In this document: positions 8,939-17,359 of the stretch, in pieces
Position numbering within the stretch: position 1 is the stretch's first letter
Layout of the letters: each line of letters starts with the position of its first letter
NCBI RefSeq assembly: GCF_000479005.1
Contig: NZ_AWXC01000053.1
Span: 1-64,000, forward strand
DNA: 64,000 bases
Direction of reading: 5' to 3'
From: Prevotella sp. BV3P1
GTDB taxonomy: Bacteria > Bacteroidota > Bacteroidia > Bacteroidales > Bacteroidaceae
The notes under the pieces: model-generated
Database searches by the model: none
What the model was told of the DNA's origin: nothing
The model's input: the letters and a program-made list of their open reading frames with translations, nothing else
Translations under genes and position numbers: made by a program

Positions 8939-9859
8939 TCAGCGGACTGGTTCTTCTTTTTTAGCTTGCGCCACTCGTGGTGATTTCTTCTTTTTATTCA
9001 CCTTGAACTTGTCAAATCCCAGTCCGTACACACCGATAACCGCACTCTGAGAGACAAAAGCCTCTGGGTCAATCTCGTCAATCGTTCTGAAAATCATGGA
9101 CGACTCAGTTTGTTTGGCCAGCACGAAAAGCATTTTCATGTCGCGTCCCGAGTAAAATCCGTTGCCTGTGAGCGTGGTACATCCTCGTTGAACCGTCGTA
9201 TTGATGGCCCTACCTATCTCTTCGTATTTTTCAGAGATGATGAAGAATTGAACCGAACGCCGGTTCATGTTCACCACTTTGTCCACGCAAGCCGAAGAAA
9301 CAATAAGTACCACATAGCCATACAACACCTGCTCCCAGTCGTGCAACACCAGGTAGCTGGACGTGATGATGGTGATGTCGCAGAGCAAAATCACCTTTCC
9401 CAACGAGATGTCATGATATTTGTTAATCATGGCCGCAATGACATCCGTTCCACCTGTACTGCCGTTGCTCGACAATCCCATTCCGATACTCGACCCCATG
9501 AGCACAGCTCCCAGAATGGCCGCCATGAAAGGTTGGTCGTTGATGATTGCCTCATCGTGCGTCACTTGTCTGATGAGCCACACAAATATGGCGAACGTCA
9601 GGGCGGCATAGATAGTCTTGACGCAGAACCGCCACCCCAGAATCTTGAGTGCAAAGGCCAGCAGGGTGGCATTGATGACCAAGTAGGTGACCTCTACGGG
9701 AATATTAAAGCCCCAATAGATGATAGACGAGATACCTGTGATGCCGCCCATGCCGATGTGGTTGGGCAGCAAGAAGACGGTTAAGCCCAAGCTACCCATG
9801 AGCATGGCCAGTGTGATGATGACGTAATCTTTCAGTTCTGATTTCTTTTTTCTTGGCAT
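8939..9859 (-). CDS. YitT family membrane protein (DUF161/DUF2179)
   Basis: This 306-aa inner-membrane protein has about five hydrophobic helices in its first 190 residues (LGLTVFLLPNHIGMGGITGISS and later segments). The glycine-rich family signature GSTGGTDVIAAMI is near residue 130. A soluble C-terminal DUF2179 domain covers about 215-295. The tail is strongly basic (KVNKKKKSPR) and then KKEEPVR. The family is widespread but its substrate is not established, so I give no transport function. It is convergent with the GH84 gene and has an ATG start at 9859. Confidence 0.88.
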   Translation of the reverse strand: MPRKKKSELKDYVIITLAMLMGSLGLTVFLLPNHIGMGGITGISSIIYWGFNIPVEVTYLVINATLLAFALKILGWRFCVKTIYAALTFAIFVWLIRQVTHDEAIINDQPFMAAILGAVLMGSSIGMGLSSNGSTGGTDVIAAMINKYHDISLGKVILLCDITIITSSYLVLHDWEQVLYGYVVLIVSSACVDKVVNMNRRSVQFFIISEKYEEIGRAINTTVQRGCTTLTGNGFYSGRDMKMLFVLAKQTESSMIFRTIDEIDPEAFVSQSAVIGVYGLGFDKFKVNKKKKSPRVAQAKKEEPVR

Positions 9860-10098
9860 GGTGAGTTTGTTTCTTTAGCGTCTTGTTATTCCTTGTTGCA
9901 CCTTGGATGGTGCAAAATGATGTCGTCGGCAAAGTTACGAAAAAGTAGTTTATCTGTGTCGCATTGCCCCTAAAATGTGCAGATGATGGATAATCCGTAA
10001 CTCCAATGTAGCTGTTCTTGGCGTATCTTCGAACCATTTCCAGAAAACGGTTTGATGATGTTTCGCGCAAAAATGTTCCGTTTCTTTACTAAAAAATA

Positions 10099-10412
10099 GC
10101 CCTAAAATGGCACTTCAAAACTTTCAATATAGAAAAAATCAATAGGCAAGGAGGATGCAAACAAGCTATCATGAAGCAAGAAAAATGAAATTTTAGAGCA
10201 ATAGCAATGCGTTTAAGGTGTTAGATGCATGATATTGTCGCTCAATAGACATGGTATTGCGCAGCAAAAGCATGCAAATATCTGTCTAAGAGCTATGCTT
10301 TTGTGCTTAAAATAGCGTATCAATTGAAGAATATTCGTGTCTTGATTTTGTAAGATATTGTATGTTAGTCGAATACAAATTCTACTCATTTTGGGCGTAT
10401 TTGCAACGAAAG
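10099..10412 (+). repeat. Dispersed intergenic repeat, copy A
   Basis: The first 67 bases (10099-10165) match the reverse complement of 47857-47924 at about 60 of 69 aligned positions by hand. A second conserved block beginning at 10387 (CATTTTGGGCGTATTTG) matches the reverse complement of 47609-47635. The spacing between blocks is 222 bp in both copies, and the middle is diverged. Confidence 0.75.
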
Positions 10413-10500
10413 TGAAGACTGTTCGTAAATACGCAAATTATAAGAGAGTGTGTTGTCAAGAAAATTCACACGTTGAGGCATGATTGATTGCGCTCCTCCT

Positions 10501-10616
10501 CATTGTCATGATGTTCCGCATCGTTGTCATGATGTTCCGCATCCTCGTTTATTAGGTTCCTCCTCGTTGCCATGATGTTCCGCTGCATCGTCATGATGTT
10601 CCGCCTGCATTGCCAT
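10501..10616. repeat. 21-bp minisatellite
   Basis: CATGATGTTCCGC occurs exactly at 10507, 10528, 10571 and 10592, with a degenerate unit between the second and third. The period is 21-22 bp. The array ends about 20 bases before the -7 box of the DUF3467 gene. Confidence 0.85.
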
Positions 10617-10638
10617 CGTCTTTCATCGCATCACGCCC

Positions 10639-10646
10639 TATCTTTG
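10639..10646 (+). promoter_or_regulatory. -7 promoter element for DUF3467 gene
   Basis: TATCTTTG matches TAnnTTTG. No clear -33 TTTG lies at the usual distance. The leader would be about 115 bases to the start at 10768. Confidence 0.5.
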
Positions 10647-10767
10647 TGCGAATGAAATCGCAGGTTTACCTTAAAAGTGTTAAAAAACAGGAAGTTCAGC
10701 CTTGCATGTTGAAAAAACTCACTATATTTACATTCATTTTAAAACAACTAATAAACGTTTTGTCGAT

Positions 10768-11082
10768 ATGGAAGAAAACGCGCAGCAACAGGGATTGCAA
10801 TTGGAGTTGAATCCCGAGGTGGCTCAGGGTAAGTATGTAAATCTGGCCCTGATCTCACACTCCAGTTCAGAGTTTGTACTTGATTTTACCAGTATTTTGC
10901 CTGGTATACCTAAACCCCAGGTGGTGAGTCGTGTGGTGATGGCACCCGAACATGCTAAACGACTTCTCATGGCCTTGCAGGAGAACGTCTATAAATATGA
11001 GCAACAGTTTGGCAAGATTCAACTGCCAGAGATGGCTGGCCGCACCATTGCTCCTTTCGAAGGCACCAAGGGGGAAGCGTAG
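10768..11082 (+). CDS. DUF3467 family protein
   Basis: A small soluble protein of 104 aa. The motif YVNLALISHSSSEFVLDF near residues 22-40 and the downstream PGIPKPQVVSRVVMAPEHAKRLL are typical of DUF3467, a short domain found across Bacteroidetes whose function is not known. The C-terminal part carries a helix ALQENVYKYEQQFG. I use ATG 10768 because homologues begin just before this acidic and glutamine-rich segment; an in-frame ATG at 10702 would add 22 residues unlike the family. The gene lies upstream of the frd operon but 377 bp away, with a separate promoter between them. Confidence 0.85.
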   Translation: MEENAQQQGLQLELNPEVAQGKYVNLALISHSSSEFVLDFTSILPGIPKPQVVSRVVMAPEHAKRLLMALQENVYKYEQQFGKIQLPEMAGRTIAPFEGTKGEA

Positions 11083-11459
11083 GTCGCTCTCCTTTTGGCG
11101 CTTGGCTTTGCCTCCTTTGGCGATAGATTTTGTTCCATTTGACGAATGTGTTAAAGACTGCGGTTCGTTCGTGAAACTATTTTCGCGTTCTCTTGCGATT
11201 TCCTTTTAGGCGTATCTGCGTAAAATCGTCCCATCATCTTTGTCCATCCTGGCAGCTTGATGAGTTTTCTCGTATTTTCAACGAAAAGCTTTGAGTTATC
11301 ATTAAATTGTAGTATTTTTGCAAACGGCTGGCTGTATCTGATACCTATAAATGAGGATGTTTGATGATGAACATTTGTAAAGAACACCAGCCAAGGAACA
11401 ACTATTTAAACGCACACATCAATATACTAACATTTAAATACTTTAATTATCAATCATTT
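11083..11459. other. Intergenic region upstream of frdC
   Basis: This 377-bp gap contains the frd promoter (11290-11320) and a leader of about 130 bases with no recognised riboswitch. A plus-strand frame runs through it from 11361 into frdC, but the frdC homologous region begins at the ATG at 11460. Confidence 0.6.
11290..11320 (+). promoter_or_regulatory. Promoter of the frdCAB operon
   Basis: TTTG at 11290-11293 and TATTTTTG at 11313-11320 are separated by exactly 19 bp, the Bacteroidetes sigma-ABfr architecture. The inferred transcription start is near 11327. Confidence 0.75.
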
Positions 11460-12146
11460 ATGTGGTTAATCAATTCATCTATTGGTAGAAAAGTGGTCAT
11501 GTCGGTTACCGGCATTGCGCTTATTCTGTTCCTGACATTTCACATGTCAATGAATGTTGTCGCCCTCTTTTCGGGAGAAGCGTACAACATGATTTGTGAA
11601 CTTCTGGGTGCCAACTGGTATGCGGTAGTAGCTACGATTGCACTTGCAGCACTAACTGTGTGTCACATCGTCTATGCCTTCATCCTTACGGCACAAAACC
11701 TGCGGGCTCGCGGCAACGAACGTTATGCCGTTACGCAAAGAAGCTCTAAGGTAGAGTGGGCATCTCAAAACATGTTGGTGTTAGGCATCATTGTTCTTTT
11801 GGGCTTACTTCTTCACTTGTACAATTTCTGGTACAACATGATGTTTGCCGAGATCTTTCACATTGCCGATCCCTTAGGCAATCCTGCTGACGGATTTGGT
11901 TACGTTCGTGAAACATTCGCACAACCTCTGTACGTGGTGTTGTATGTCATTTGGCTGGTTGCCATCTGGTTTCACCTCACGCATGGCTTCTGGAGTGCGA
12001 TGCAAACACTTGGAATCAGCAACAAAATCTGGTTCAATCGATGGAAGATCATCGGCGAGGTGTACGCTACGTTGCTGATGTTAGGCTTCCTTGTTGTTGT
12101 TCTCGCATTTGCCTTTGGCTGCGCGCCAAGTTTGTGCTGTGCGTAA
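11460..12146 (+). CDS. frdC: Fumarate reductase / succinate dehydrogenase cytochrome b subunit
   Basis: The membrane anchor of quinol:fumarate reductase carries diheme b and passes electrons from menaquinol to FrdB. The protein (228 aa) has five hydrophobic helices typical of the type B family. It begins at the conserved SSIGRKVVMSVTG, with histidines suited to heme ligation in helices 1 (H28) and 2 (TVCHIVYAF) and in WFHLTHGFWSAMQ. ATG 11460 is chosen because homologues begin at this MWLI-type start. It is the first gene of frdCAB and ends 34 bases before frdA. Known physiology: Prevotella and Bacteroides use this enzyme for succinate formation in anaerobic respiration. Confidence 0.93.
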   Translation: MWLINSSIGRKVVMSVTGIALILFLTFHMSMNVVALFSGEAYNMICELLGANWYAVVATIALAALTVCHIVYAFILTAQNLRARGNERYAVTQRSSKVEWASQNMLVLGIIVLLGLLLHLYNFWYNMMFAEIFHIADPLGNPADGFGYVRETFAQPLYVVLYVIWLVAIWFHLTHGFWSAMQTLGISNKIWFNRWKIIGEVYATLLMLGFLVVVLAFAFGCAPSLCCA

Positions 12147-12180
12147 TTGTTTAATCTGATTACATGTAAGGAAGAATATT

Positions 12181-14160
12181 ATGACACAAATAAATTCAAA
12201 AATACCTGAAGGACCAGTAGCTGAGAAGTGGACCAATTACAAGGCTCACCAACGCTTGGTTAACCCAAAGAATAAATTAAAATTGGATGTCATCGTTGTT
12301 GGTACAGGCTTAGCAGGTGCCAGTGCTGCCGCTTCATTGGGCGAGATGGGATTCAATGTATTCAACTTTTGTATTCAAGACTCGCCTCGCCGTGCACACT
12401 CTATTGCAGCACAAGGAGGTATCAATGCCGCCAAGGATTATCAGAATGACGGTGACTCTGTTTATCGTTTGTTTTATGATACCGTAAAAGGTGGCGACTA
12501 TCGTGCTCGCGAAGCCAATGTTTACCGTTTGGCAGAGGTGTCGAATGCTATCATCGACCAATGTGTTGCACAAGGCGTACCATTCGCTCGTGAATACGGA
12601 GGTATGCTCGCCAACCGTTCGTTTGGTGGTGCACAGGTAAGTAGAACGTTCTATGCCAAAGGTCAGACGGGTCAACAGCTGCTGTTAGGTGCTTACTCAT
12701 CACTGATGTGTCAAGTACATGCAGGCAAAGTAAAGCTCTATACGCGTTACGAGATGGAGGACGTTGTCATTATTGACGGTCGTGCTCGTGGTATTATTGC
12801 TAAGAACTTGGTGACTGGTAAGTTAGAGAGATTCTCTGCCAATGCCGTAGTAATCGCCACTGGCGGATACGGAAATACTTATTTCCTTTCTACCAATGCA
12901 ATGGGATGTAACTGTACTGCTGCCGTTCAGTGCTACCGTAAGGGAGCTTATTTTGCTAACCCTTCGTATGTACAGATTCACCCCACCTGTATTCCTGTAC
13001 ACGGTGACAAGCAGTCTAAGCTGACGCTGATGTCAGAATCGTTGCGTAACGACGGACGTATTTGGGTTCCTAAGAAGATTGAAGATGCCAAGGCATTGCA
13101 GGCAGGAACGAAACAAGGCTGGGAAATACCAGAGGAGGATCGCGACTACTACTTGGAGCGTCGCTACCCAGCATTTGGTAACTTAGTGCCTCGTGATGTG
13201 GCTTCGCGTGCTGCGAAGGAGCGTTGCGATAAGGGCTTTGGTGTGAATAACACTGGTTTGGCTGTGTTCCTCGACTTCTCTGAGTCAATCAATCGATTGG
13301 GACTTGATGAAATCATGCAGCGTTATGGCAACCTCTTCGAGATGTACGAAGAGATTACAGACGTGTTCCCAGGCGACATGGCGAACGAAATCAATGGTGA
13401 AAAGTACTACAAACCCATGATGATCTTCCCCGCTATCCATTATACCATGGGTGGTATTTGGGTAGATTACGAGTTGATGACCTCTGTCGCAGGACTGTTT
13501 GCCATCGGTGAATGCAACTTCTCTGATCACGGTGCTAACCGCTTGGGAGCTTCAGCGTTGATGCAAGGTTTGGCAGATGGTTACTTTGTGTTGCCATACA
13601 CCATTCAAAACTATTTAGCCGATCAGGCTGTTTGGCCACGTCTTTCTACCGATCTTCCAGAGTTTGAAGAGGCAGAAAAGAAAGTACAAGCAGAGATTGA
13701 CCGTTTGATGAACATCAAGGGTAAACGCTCTGTCGACTCTATTCACAAGGAGTTGGGTCACATCATGTGGGAACACGTGGGTATGGGTCGTACCAAGGAA
13801 GGACTCGAAGAAGGCTTGAAGATGATAGCAGACTTACGTAAAGAGTTCGATACCAACCTGTTTATCCCAGGTTCTAAGGAAGGGTTGAACGTTGAGTTGG
13901 ATAAAGCTATCCATTTGCGAGATTTCTTATTGATGGGCGAACTCGTTGCTTACGATGCCATCTCTCGTAACGAGAGTTGTGGAGGTCACTTCCGTGAGGA
14001 GTACCAAACACCCGAGGGAGAGGCGCTGCGCGACGACGAAAACTATTTCTATGTAGGTTGTTGGAAGTACCAGAACAATGATGAAACCGCCCCCGAGCTG
14101 CTTAAAGAACCACTCGAGTACGAGGCCATCAAGGTACAAACACGTAATTATAAGAATTAA
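12181..14160 (+). CDS. frdA: Fumarate reductase flavoprotein subunit
   Basis: FrdA is the catalytic subunit that interconverts fumarate and succinate, on the cytoplasmic face. The FAD Rossmann motif GTGLAG is at residues 41-46. The covalent-flavin histidine is in AHSIAAQGG (H73). The substrate region and the [13 protein letters not shown] segment are present, and the C-terminal domain carries the conserved [15 protein letters not shown]. At 659 aa it is full length for the Bacteroidetes subunit. The next gene in the operon should be frdB; instead a four-helix-bundle gene flanked by octamer arrays sits in the 586-bp gap. Confidence 0.96.
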   Translation: MTQINSKIPEGPVAEKWTNYKAHQRLVNPKNKLKLDVIVVGTGLAGASAAASLGEMGFNVFNFCIQDSPRRAHSIAAQGGINAAKDYQNDGDSVYRLFYDTVKGGDYRAREANVYRLAEVSNAIIDQCVAQGVPFAREYGGMLANRSFGGAQVSRTFYAKGQTGQQLLLGAYSSLMCQVHAGKVKLYTRYEMEDVVIIDGRARGIIAKNLVTGKLERFSANAVVIATGGYGNTYFLSTNAMGCNCTAAVQCYRKGAYFANPSYVQIHPTCIPVHGDKQSKLTLMSESLRNDGRIWVPKKIEDAKALQAGTKQGWEIPEEDRDYYLERRYPAFGNLVPRDVASRAAKERCDKGFGVNNTGLAVFLDFSESINRLGLDEIMQRYGNLFEMYEEITDVFPGDMANEINGEKYYKPMMIFPAIHYTMGGIWVDYELMTSVAGLFAIGECNFSDHGANRLGASALMQGLADGYFVLPYTIQNYLADQAVWPRLSTDLPEFEEAEKKVQAEIDRLMNIKGKRSVDSIHKELGHIMWEHVGMGRTKEGLEEGLKMIADLRKEFDTNLFIPGSKEGLNVELDKAIHLRDFLLMGELVAYDAISRNESCGGHFREEYQTPEGEALRDDENYFYVGCWKYQNNDETAPELLKEPLEYEAIKVQTRNYKN

Positions 14161-14163
14161 ATT

Positions 14164-14203
14164 GATGAGTTGACGAGTTAACAAGCTGACGAGTAGACAA
14201 GAT
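14164..14203 (+). repeat. Octamer array, left arm of the four-helix-bundle element
   Basis: Five successive 8-bp units fit the pattern GACRAGTT: units start at 14164, 14172, 14180, 14188 and 14196. The array begins 3 bases after the frdA stop. It is inverted relative to the array at 14697-14732. Confidence 0.8.
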
Positions 14204-14256
14204 GATAGTGATTTCGTGAGGTTCTTCTCATAGCTAATATGTAATCCGAATTGGAT

Positions 14257-14616
14257 ATGAAATCTACGCACAAAGACTTGATTGTTTGGCAAAAGAGCAT
14301 CATTCTTGTGAAAAGGATTTATCAAGTAACGAGATGTTTTCCACATGAAGAACTCATGGGAATCTCCTCTCAAATGCGTAGAGCTGCAATTTCAATACCT
14401 TCGAACATAGCCGAAGGTTATGGAAGAGGAACGACAAAAGAGTTGTTACATTTCTTATATATAGCCTTGGGTTCAGCTTCTGAATTGGATACTCAAATTA
14501 TTCTCTGTAAAGAGTTGGGCTTTATTAATGATTTGGAGGCTTACCAAGAACTCTATCAATTAAATATAGAAGTCTTAAAAATGCTAACAGCACTCATTAA
14601 AAGTCAGCAACAATAG
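14257..14616 (+). CDS. Four-helix-bundle protein, S23 / TIGR02436 family
   Basis: This 119-aa, almost entirely helical protein shows the family signature: the start HKDLIVWQKSIILVKRIY, then the phenylalanine-rich turn, MRRAAISIPSNIAEGYGRG near residues 44-62, and LGSASELDTQIILC near 74-90. The family was first seen as the protein encoded by 23S rRNA intervening sequences, and the Avd protein of diversity-generating retroelements is related. Its biochemical role is unknown; members bind nucleic acid in some cases. ATG 14257 is used; a TTG two codons upstream is possible. It is inserted in frdCAB and bracketed by inverted octamer arrays, so it looks like cargo of a small element. Confidence 0.9.
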   Translation: MKSTHKDLIVWQKSIILVKRIYQVTRCFPHEELMGISSQMRRAAISIPSNIAEGYGRGTTKELLHFLYIALGSASELDTQIILCKELGFINDLEAYQELYQLNIEVLKMLTALIKSQQQ

Positions 14617-14696
14617 ATAAAATATTCATCAAACCGTTGCATTTAGAAAATATAGCTATCTATCAATTTCTGTAACTATTGAACAAAAAGTCTATT

Positions 14697-14732
14697 AGCT
14701 TGTCAACTTGTCAACTCGTAAACTTGTCAACT
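14697..14732 (-). repeat. Octamer array, right arm of the four-helix-bundle element
   Basis: Four and a half 8-bp units of the pattern AACTTGTC begin at 14697, 14705, 14713, 14721 and 14729. This is the reverse complement of the left array pattern. The array ends 14 bases before the frdB start. Confidence 0.8.
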
Positions 14733-14746
14733 AAAAAATAAACACC

Positions 14747-15505
14747 ATGTCAAAAAATATAAGTTTTACAATTAAATTTTGGCGTCAGAACGGTCCTAAA
14801 GACAAGGGACATTTTGACACTCACGAGATGAAGAATATCCCAGACGATACTTCTTTCCTCGAAATGCTTGACATCCTCAACGAGGAACTCATAGAGGATG
14901 GGAAAGAACCATTTGTTTTTGATCACGACTGTCGTGAGGGTATCTGCGGTATGTGCTCACTCTATATCAATGGTGTGCCACACGGAAAGACGGAACGAGG
15001 TGCGACAACCTGCCAGTTGTACATGCGTCGTTTCAACGATGGCGATGTCATTACCGTAGAACCTTGGCGTTCGGCAGGCTTCCCAGTCATCAAGGATTGT
15101 ATGGTAGACCGTAACGCTTTCGACAAAATCATCGCTGCTGGTGGCTACAATACCATTCGTACAGGTCAGGCACAGGATGCTAATGCTATCCTAATACCGA
15201 AGGAAAATGCCGATGAGGCCATGGACTGTGCTTCATGCATCGGTTGTGGTGCCTGCGTGGCAGCTTGTAAAAACGGCTCTGCCATGCTCTTTGTCAGCTC
15301 CAAAGTTAGTCAGTTGGCGTTGTTGCCACAAGGCCGTCCTGAGGCTGCTAAGCGTGCCAAAGCCATGGTTCTCAAGATGGATGAGCTGGGATTTGGTAAC
15401 TGTACCAACACTCGTTCATGTGAAGCCGTATGTCCAAAGAACGAGTCGATTGCTAACATCGCGCGACTGAACCGTGAATACATCACGGCAAAGTTCAAAG
15501 ATTAA
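14747..15505 (+). CDS. frdB: Fumarate reductase iron-sulfur subunit
   Basis: FrdB conducts electrons between the cytochrome b anchor and FrdA. The [2Fe-2S] ligands are C62, C67, C70 (CREGICGMC) and C89. The [4Fe-4S] and [3Fe-4S] ligands lie in CASCIGCGACVAAC (161-174) and in C219 to C229 (CTNTRSCEAVCP). At 252 aa it is the usual length. It is the last gene of frdCAB and is followed by a strong bidirectional terminator. The octamer array ends only 14 bases before its ATG, so translation initiation could be affected by a fold of the inverted arrays; that is inference. Confidence 0.96.
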   Translation: MSKNISFTIKFWRQNGPKDKGHFDTHEMKNIPDDTSFLEMLDILNEELIEDGKEPFVFDHDCREGICGMCSLYINGVPHGKTERGATTCQLYMRRFNDGDVITVEPWRSAGFPVIKDCMVDRNAFDKIIAAGGYNTIRTGQAQDANAILIPKENADEAMDCASCIGCGACVAACKNGSAMLFVSSKVSQLALLPQGRPEAAKRAKAMVLKMDELGFGNCTNTRSCEAVCPKNESIANIARLNREYITAKFKD

Positions 15506-15571
15506 GCAACTTTTGTTTTGCAAATCCACGCTTTAAACGAACGTATTTGCAATTCTTAAGCTCATAAAAAT

Positions 15572-15606
15572 AGCCCATACGTCATCTTTGACGTATGGGC
15601 TTTTAT
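15572..15606. terminator. Bidirectional terminator frdB / lolC-E-like gene
   Basis: A 13-bp perfect stem pairs 15572-15584 with 15589-15601, with loop TCTT, followed by TTTTAT on the plus strand and by ATTTTTATG when read on the minus strand. It separates convergent genes. Confidence 0.88.
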
Positions 15607-15652
15607 AATGTTCATCATGAGGTGACGCATCAAATGGATGCGTGTTCGTGGT

Positions 15653-16888
15653 TTAACGATTGGCCAGAAGGCGTTTACTAAAGTATCTTACGGGATACCA
15701 TACAGCCATCCAACCAACGGCAATCACCGTGATGAAGATTAAGAAAATATCCAAATAGTGCACACTAACGGGATAAGCATTGACAACAAAGTCACCAGAT
15801 CTTTGCCCAAGTGATACGAAACCGAAGGTCTGTTGAAGCCAACAGAGCAACAAACCCAACAGAATGCCTATGAGAGCGCCTATGACTGATATCATTCGAC
15901 CTTCGAAAAGAAAGATTTTAGTGATTTGTTTGTCGCTGGCTCCGATGTTTCTTAACGTCACAACGTCGTTCTTCTTGTCAATCATGAGCATGGAAAGCGA
16001 GCCGATGATGTTAAAGCATGCCACCACCAAGATAAACGTTAGGAAGAAATAAGCGATAATCTTCTCTATTTGCATAATCTTGAATGTGTCTGCTTGTTGT
16101 TCAAAACGGTCAAGCACTTTGTATCGACTTCCTACGATAGCTTGTATCTCTTTCTTCACCTCCTTGAGGTTACTGTTCTCTTGAAGTCGCAGTTCAAGCG
16201 AGGAGATGCGCCCCTTCATGTCAAAAAGGTTGCGTGCAAATTCAATGGAAGTGAGTATATGTCCCTTGTCATATCTGGCTTGATTCACCGAGAACACCAC
16301 GCCTGGCGACAGAAGAGAGTCTACCGCAAACCCGCTGGCAGGATTACTCATGTCTAGTTGTCCTGACCGCTTGGGTGCGTAGATCTTGAGGTAGCCGTTC
16401 CAAGTTGCGCCTACATCAAGTGTTTGTGCCAATCGAATGCCGATGATACCATATTCTAAATTGCCGGCGTGCAATTCATATTCGCCGTCGCCATATAGGA
16501 TTTCCTTGATGTGAGTGAGCTTATCAAAATTGTCATCCACGCCTTTGATGGTCACCATGGTTAGTTTGTCGCCATACATGGCCATTGCCATGTCCTCCAC
16601 ATTTTCTGTGGCTACATCCACCTGACGAAGCTGTTTAACCTTCGTTAGCAAGGGATCATTGGCGTTGGCTGATTTCCCTTCCGTAGGAACAACTTCGAGT
16701 TGTGGGTCGAAGTTGGTCAGAAAAGAGGCCACCAAGTCATGAAAACCGTTGAAAACGCTTAGCACTATGACCAATGCCATCGTTGCCACCGCAACACCTA
16801 CCACAGAGATAATGGAGATGACATTGATGGCATTCGTGCTCTTTTTTGAAAAGAGATAACGACGTGCGACAAATAAAGGAAAGTTCAT
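15653..16888 (-). CDS. ABC transporter permease, LolC/LolE-MacB type
   Basis: This 411-aa inner-membrane protein has one N-terminal helix, a large periplasmic domain (residues about 45-265, MacB-PCD type) and three C-terminal helices of an FtsX domain. It begins with FVARRYLFSKKSTNAINVISIISVVGVAVATMALV in the LolC/E style. Family members extract lipoproteins for export to the outer membrane, but a macrolide-exporter-like role cannot be excluded. It is 32 bases downstream of rbfA on the same strand and is probably co-transcribed with it. No ATPase gene is adjacent. Confidence 0.88.
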   Translation of the reverse strand: MNFPLFVARRYLFSKKSTNAINVISIISVVGVAVATMALVIVLSVFNGFHDLVASFLTNFDPQLEVVPTEGKSANANDPLLTKVKQLRQVDVATENVEDMAMAMYGDKLTMVTIKGVDDNFDKLTHIKEILYGDGEYELHAGNLEYGIIGIRLAQTLDVGATWNGYLKIYAPKRSGQLDMSNPASGFAVDSLLSPGVVFSVNQARYDKGHILTSIEFARNLFDMKGRISSLELRLQENSNLKEVKKEIQAIVGSRYKVLDRFEQQADTFKIMQIEKIIAYFFLTFILVVACFNIIGSLSMLMIDKKNDVVTLRNIGASDKQITKIFLFEGRMISVIGALIGILLGLLLCWLQQTFGFVSLGQRSGDFVVNAYPVSVHYLDIFLIFITVIAVGWMAVWYPVRYFSKRLLANR

Positions 16889-16920
16889 CTACTGGAATAT
16901 TTGTACTCTGAGTCGTCGTT

Positions 16921-17256
16921 TTATTTCTTCAACAGTTCGTCGATGTGTTCGATGTAATCAAGGCTGTCGTCGATGAAGAATCGCAATTCGGGAACAATAC
17001 GCAGCTGATTGCGTACGCGTGTGCCCAAGTCGTAACGAATGGTTTTCTCATTTGCTGTGATGTTCTTAATGATTTCCTCCGCTTTTTCTGATGGGAAAAT
17101 ACTTAGATAGGCGGTGCAAATACTCAAATCAGGACTGACACGTACCCGGGTGACGCTTACCATGACACCATGGGTAGCTCTTGTTTGCGATTGAAATATG
17201 ATGGCGAGTTCTTTTTGAAGCAGTCGCGCGATGCGGTTTTGTCTTGTCTCTTGCAT
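16921..17256 (-). CDS. rbfA: Ribosome-binding factor A
   Basis: RbfA is a 30S assembly factor that binds near helix 1 of 16S rRNA and is needed for maturation and cold growth. The protein (111 aa) has the KH-like fold, with the N-terminal ETRQNRIARLLQKELAIIF, the central VSVTRVRVSPDLSICTAYLSIFP and the C-terminal LRIVPELRFFIDDSLDYIEHIDELL. It is the first gene of a two-gene unit with the LolC/E-like permease. It is divergent from the acyltransferase at 17360. Confidence 0.93.
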   Translation of the reverse strand: MQETRQNRIARLLQKELAIIFQSQTRATHGVMVSVTRVRVSPDLSICTAYLSIFPSEKAEEIIKNITANEKTIRYDLGTRVRNQLRIVPELRFFIDDSLDYIEHIDELLKK

Positions 17257-17323
17257 AAAATTTGTATTTTAAGGGTGTACAATTTAGTGGAAGACTTAGT
17301 GGAAGACAAAGATAATTATAATA

Positions 17324-17354
17324 GTTGACAATTAATTCTTTTTTCGTAATTTTG
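17324..17354 (+). promoter_or_regulatory. Promoter of the acyltransferase gene
   Basis: GTTG at 17324-17327 and TAATTTTG at 17347-17354 are 19 bp apart. The -7 box overlaps an in-frame GTG at 17354, which argues against that GTG as the start. The transcription start would be near 17360, so the transcript may be leaderless. Confidence 0.6.
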
Positions 17355-17359
17355 TGCCG

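Larger units (their letters stand above)
9860..10638. other. Long intergenic region with two repeat types
   Basis: This gap of almost 780 bp before the DUF3467 promoter has no credible gene. The minus-strand frame 9792-10070 has no family features and overlaps yitT. It contains a dispersed repeat copy (10099-10412), a hairpin with arms CAAAAGCAT/ATGCTTTTG (10265-10273 and 10295-10303) and a 21-bp minisatellite (10501-10616). Confidence 0.7.

Noticed and set aside
9110..9784. Plus-strand frame of 224 codons opposite yitT
   Set aside because: Antisense to a clear membrane protein; rich in H, R, D and Q as expected from a reversed hydrophobic frame.
9792..10070. Minus-strand reading frame of 92 codons overlapping the yitT start
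   Set aside because: It runs through the promoter region of yitT, has no domain or signal features, and its composition looks like non-coding DNA.
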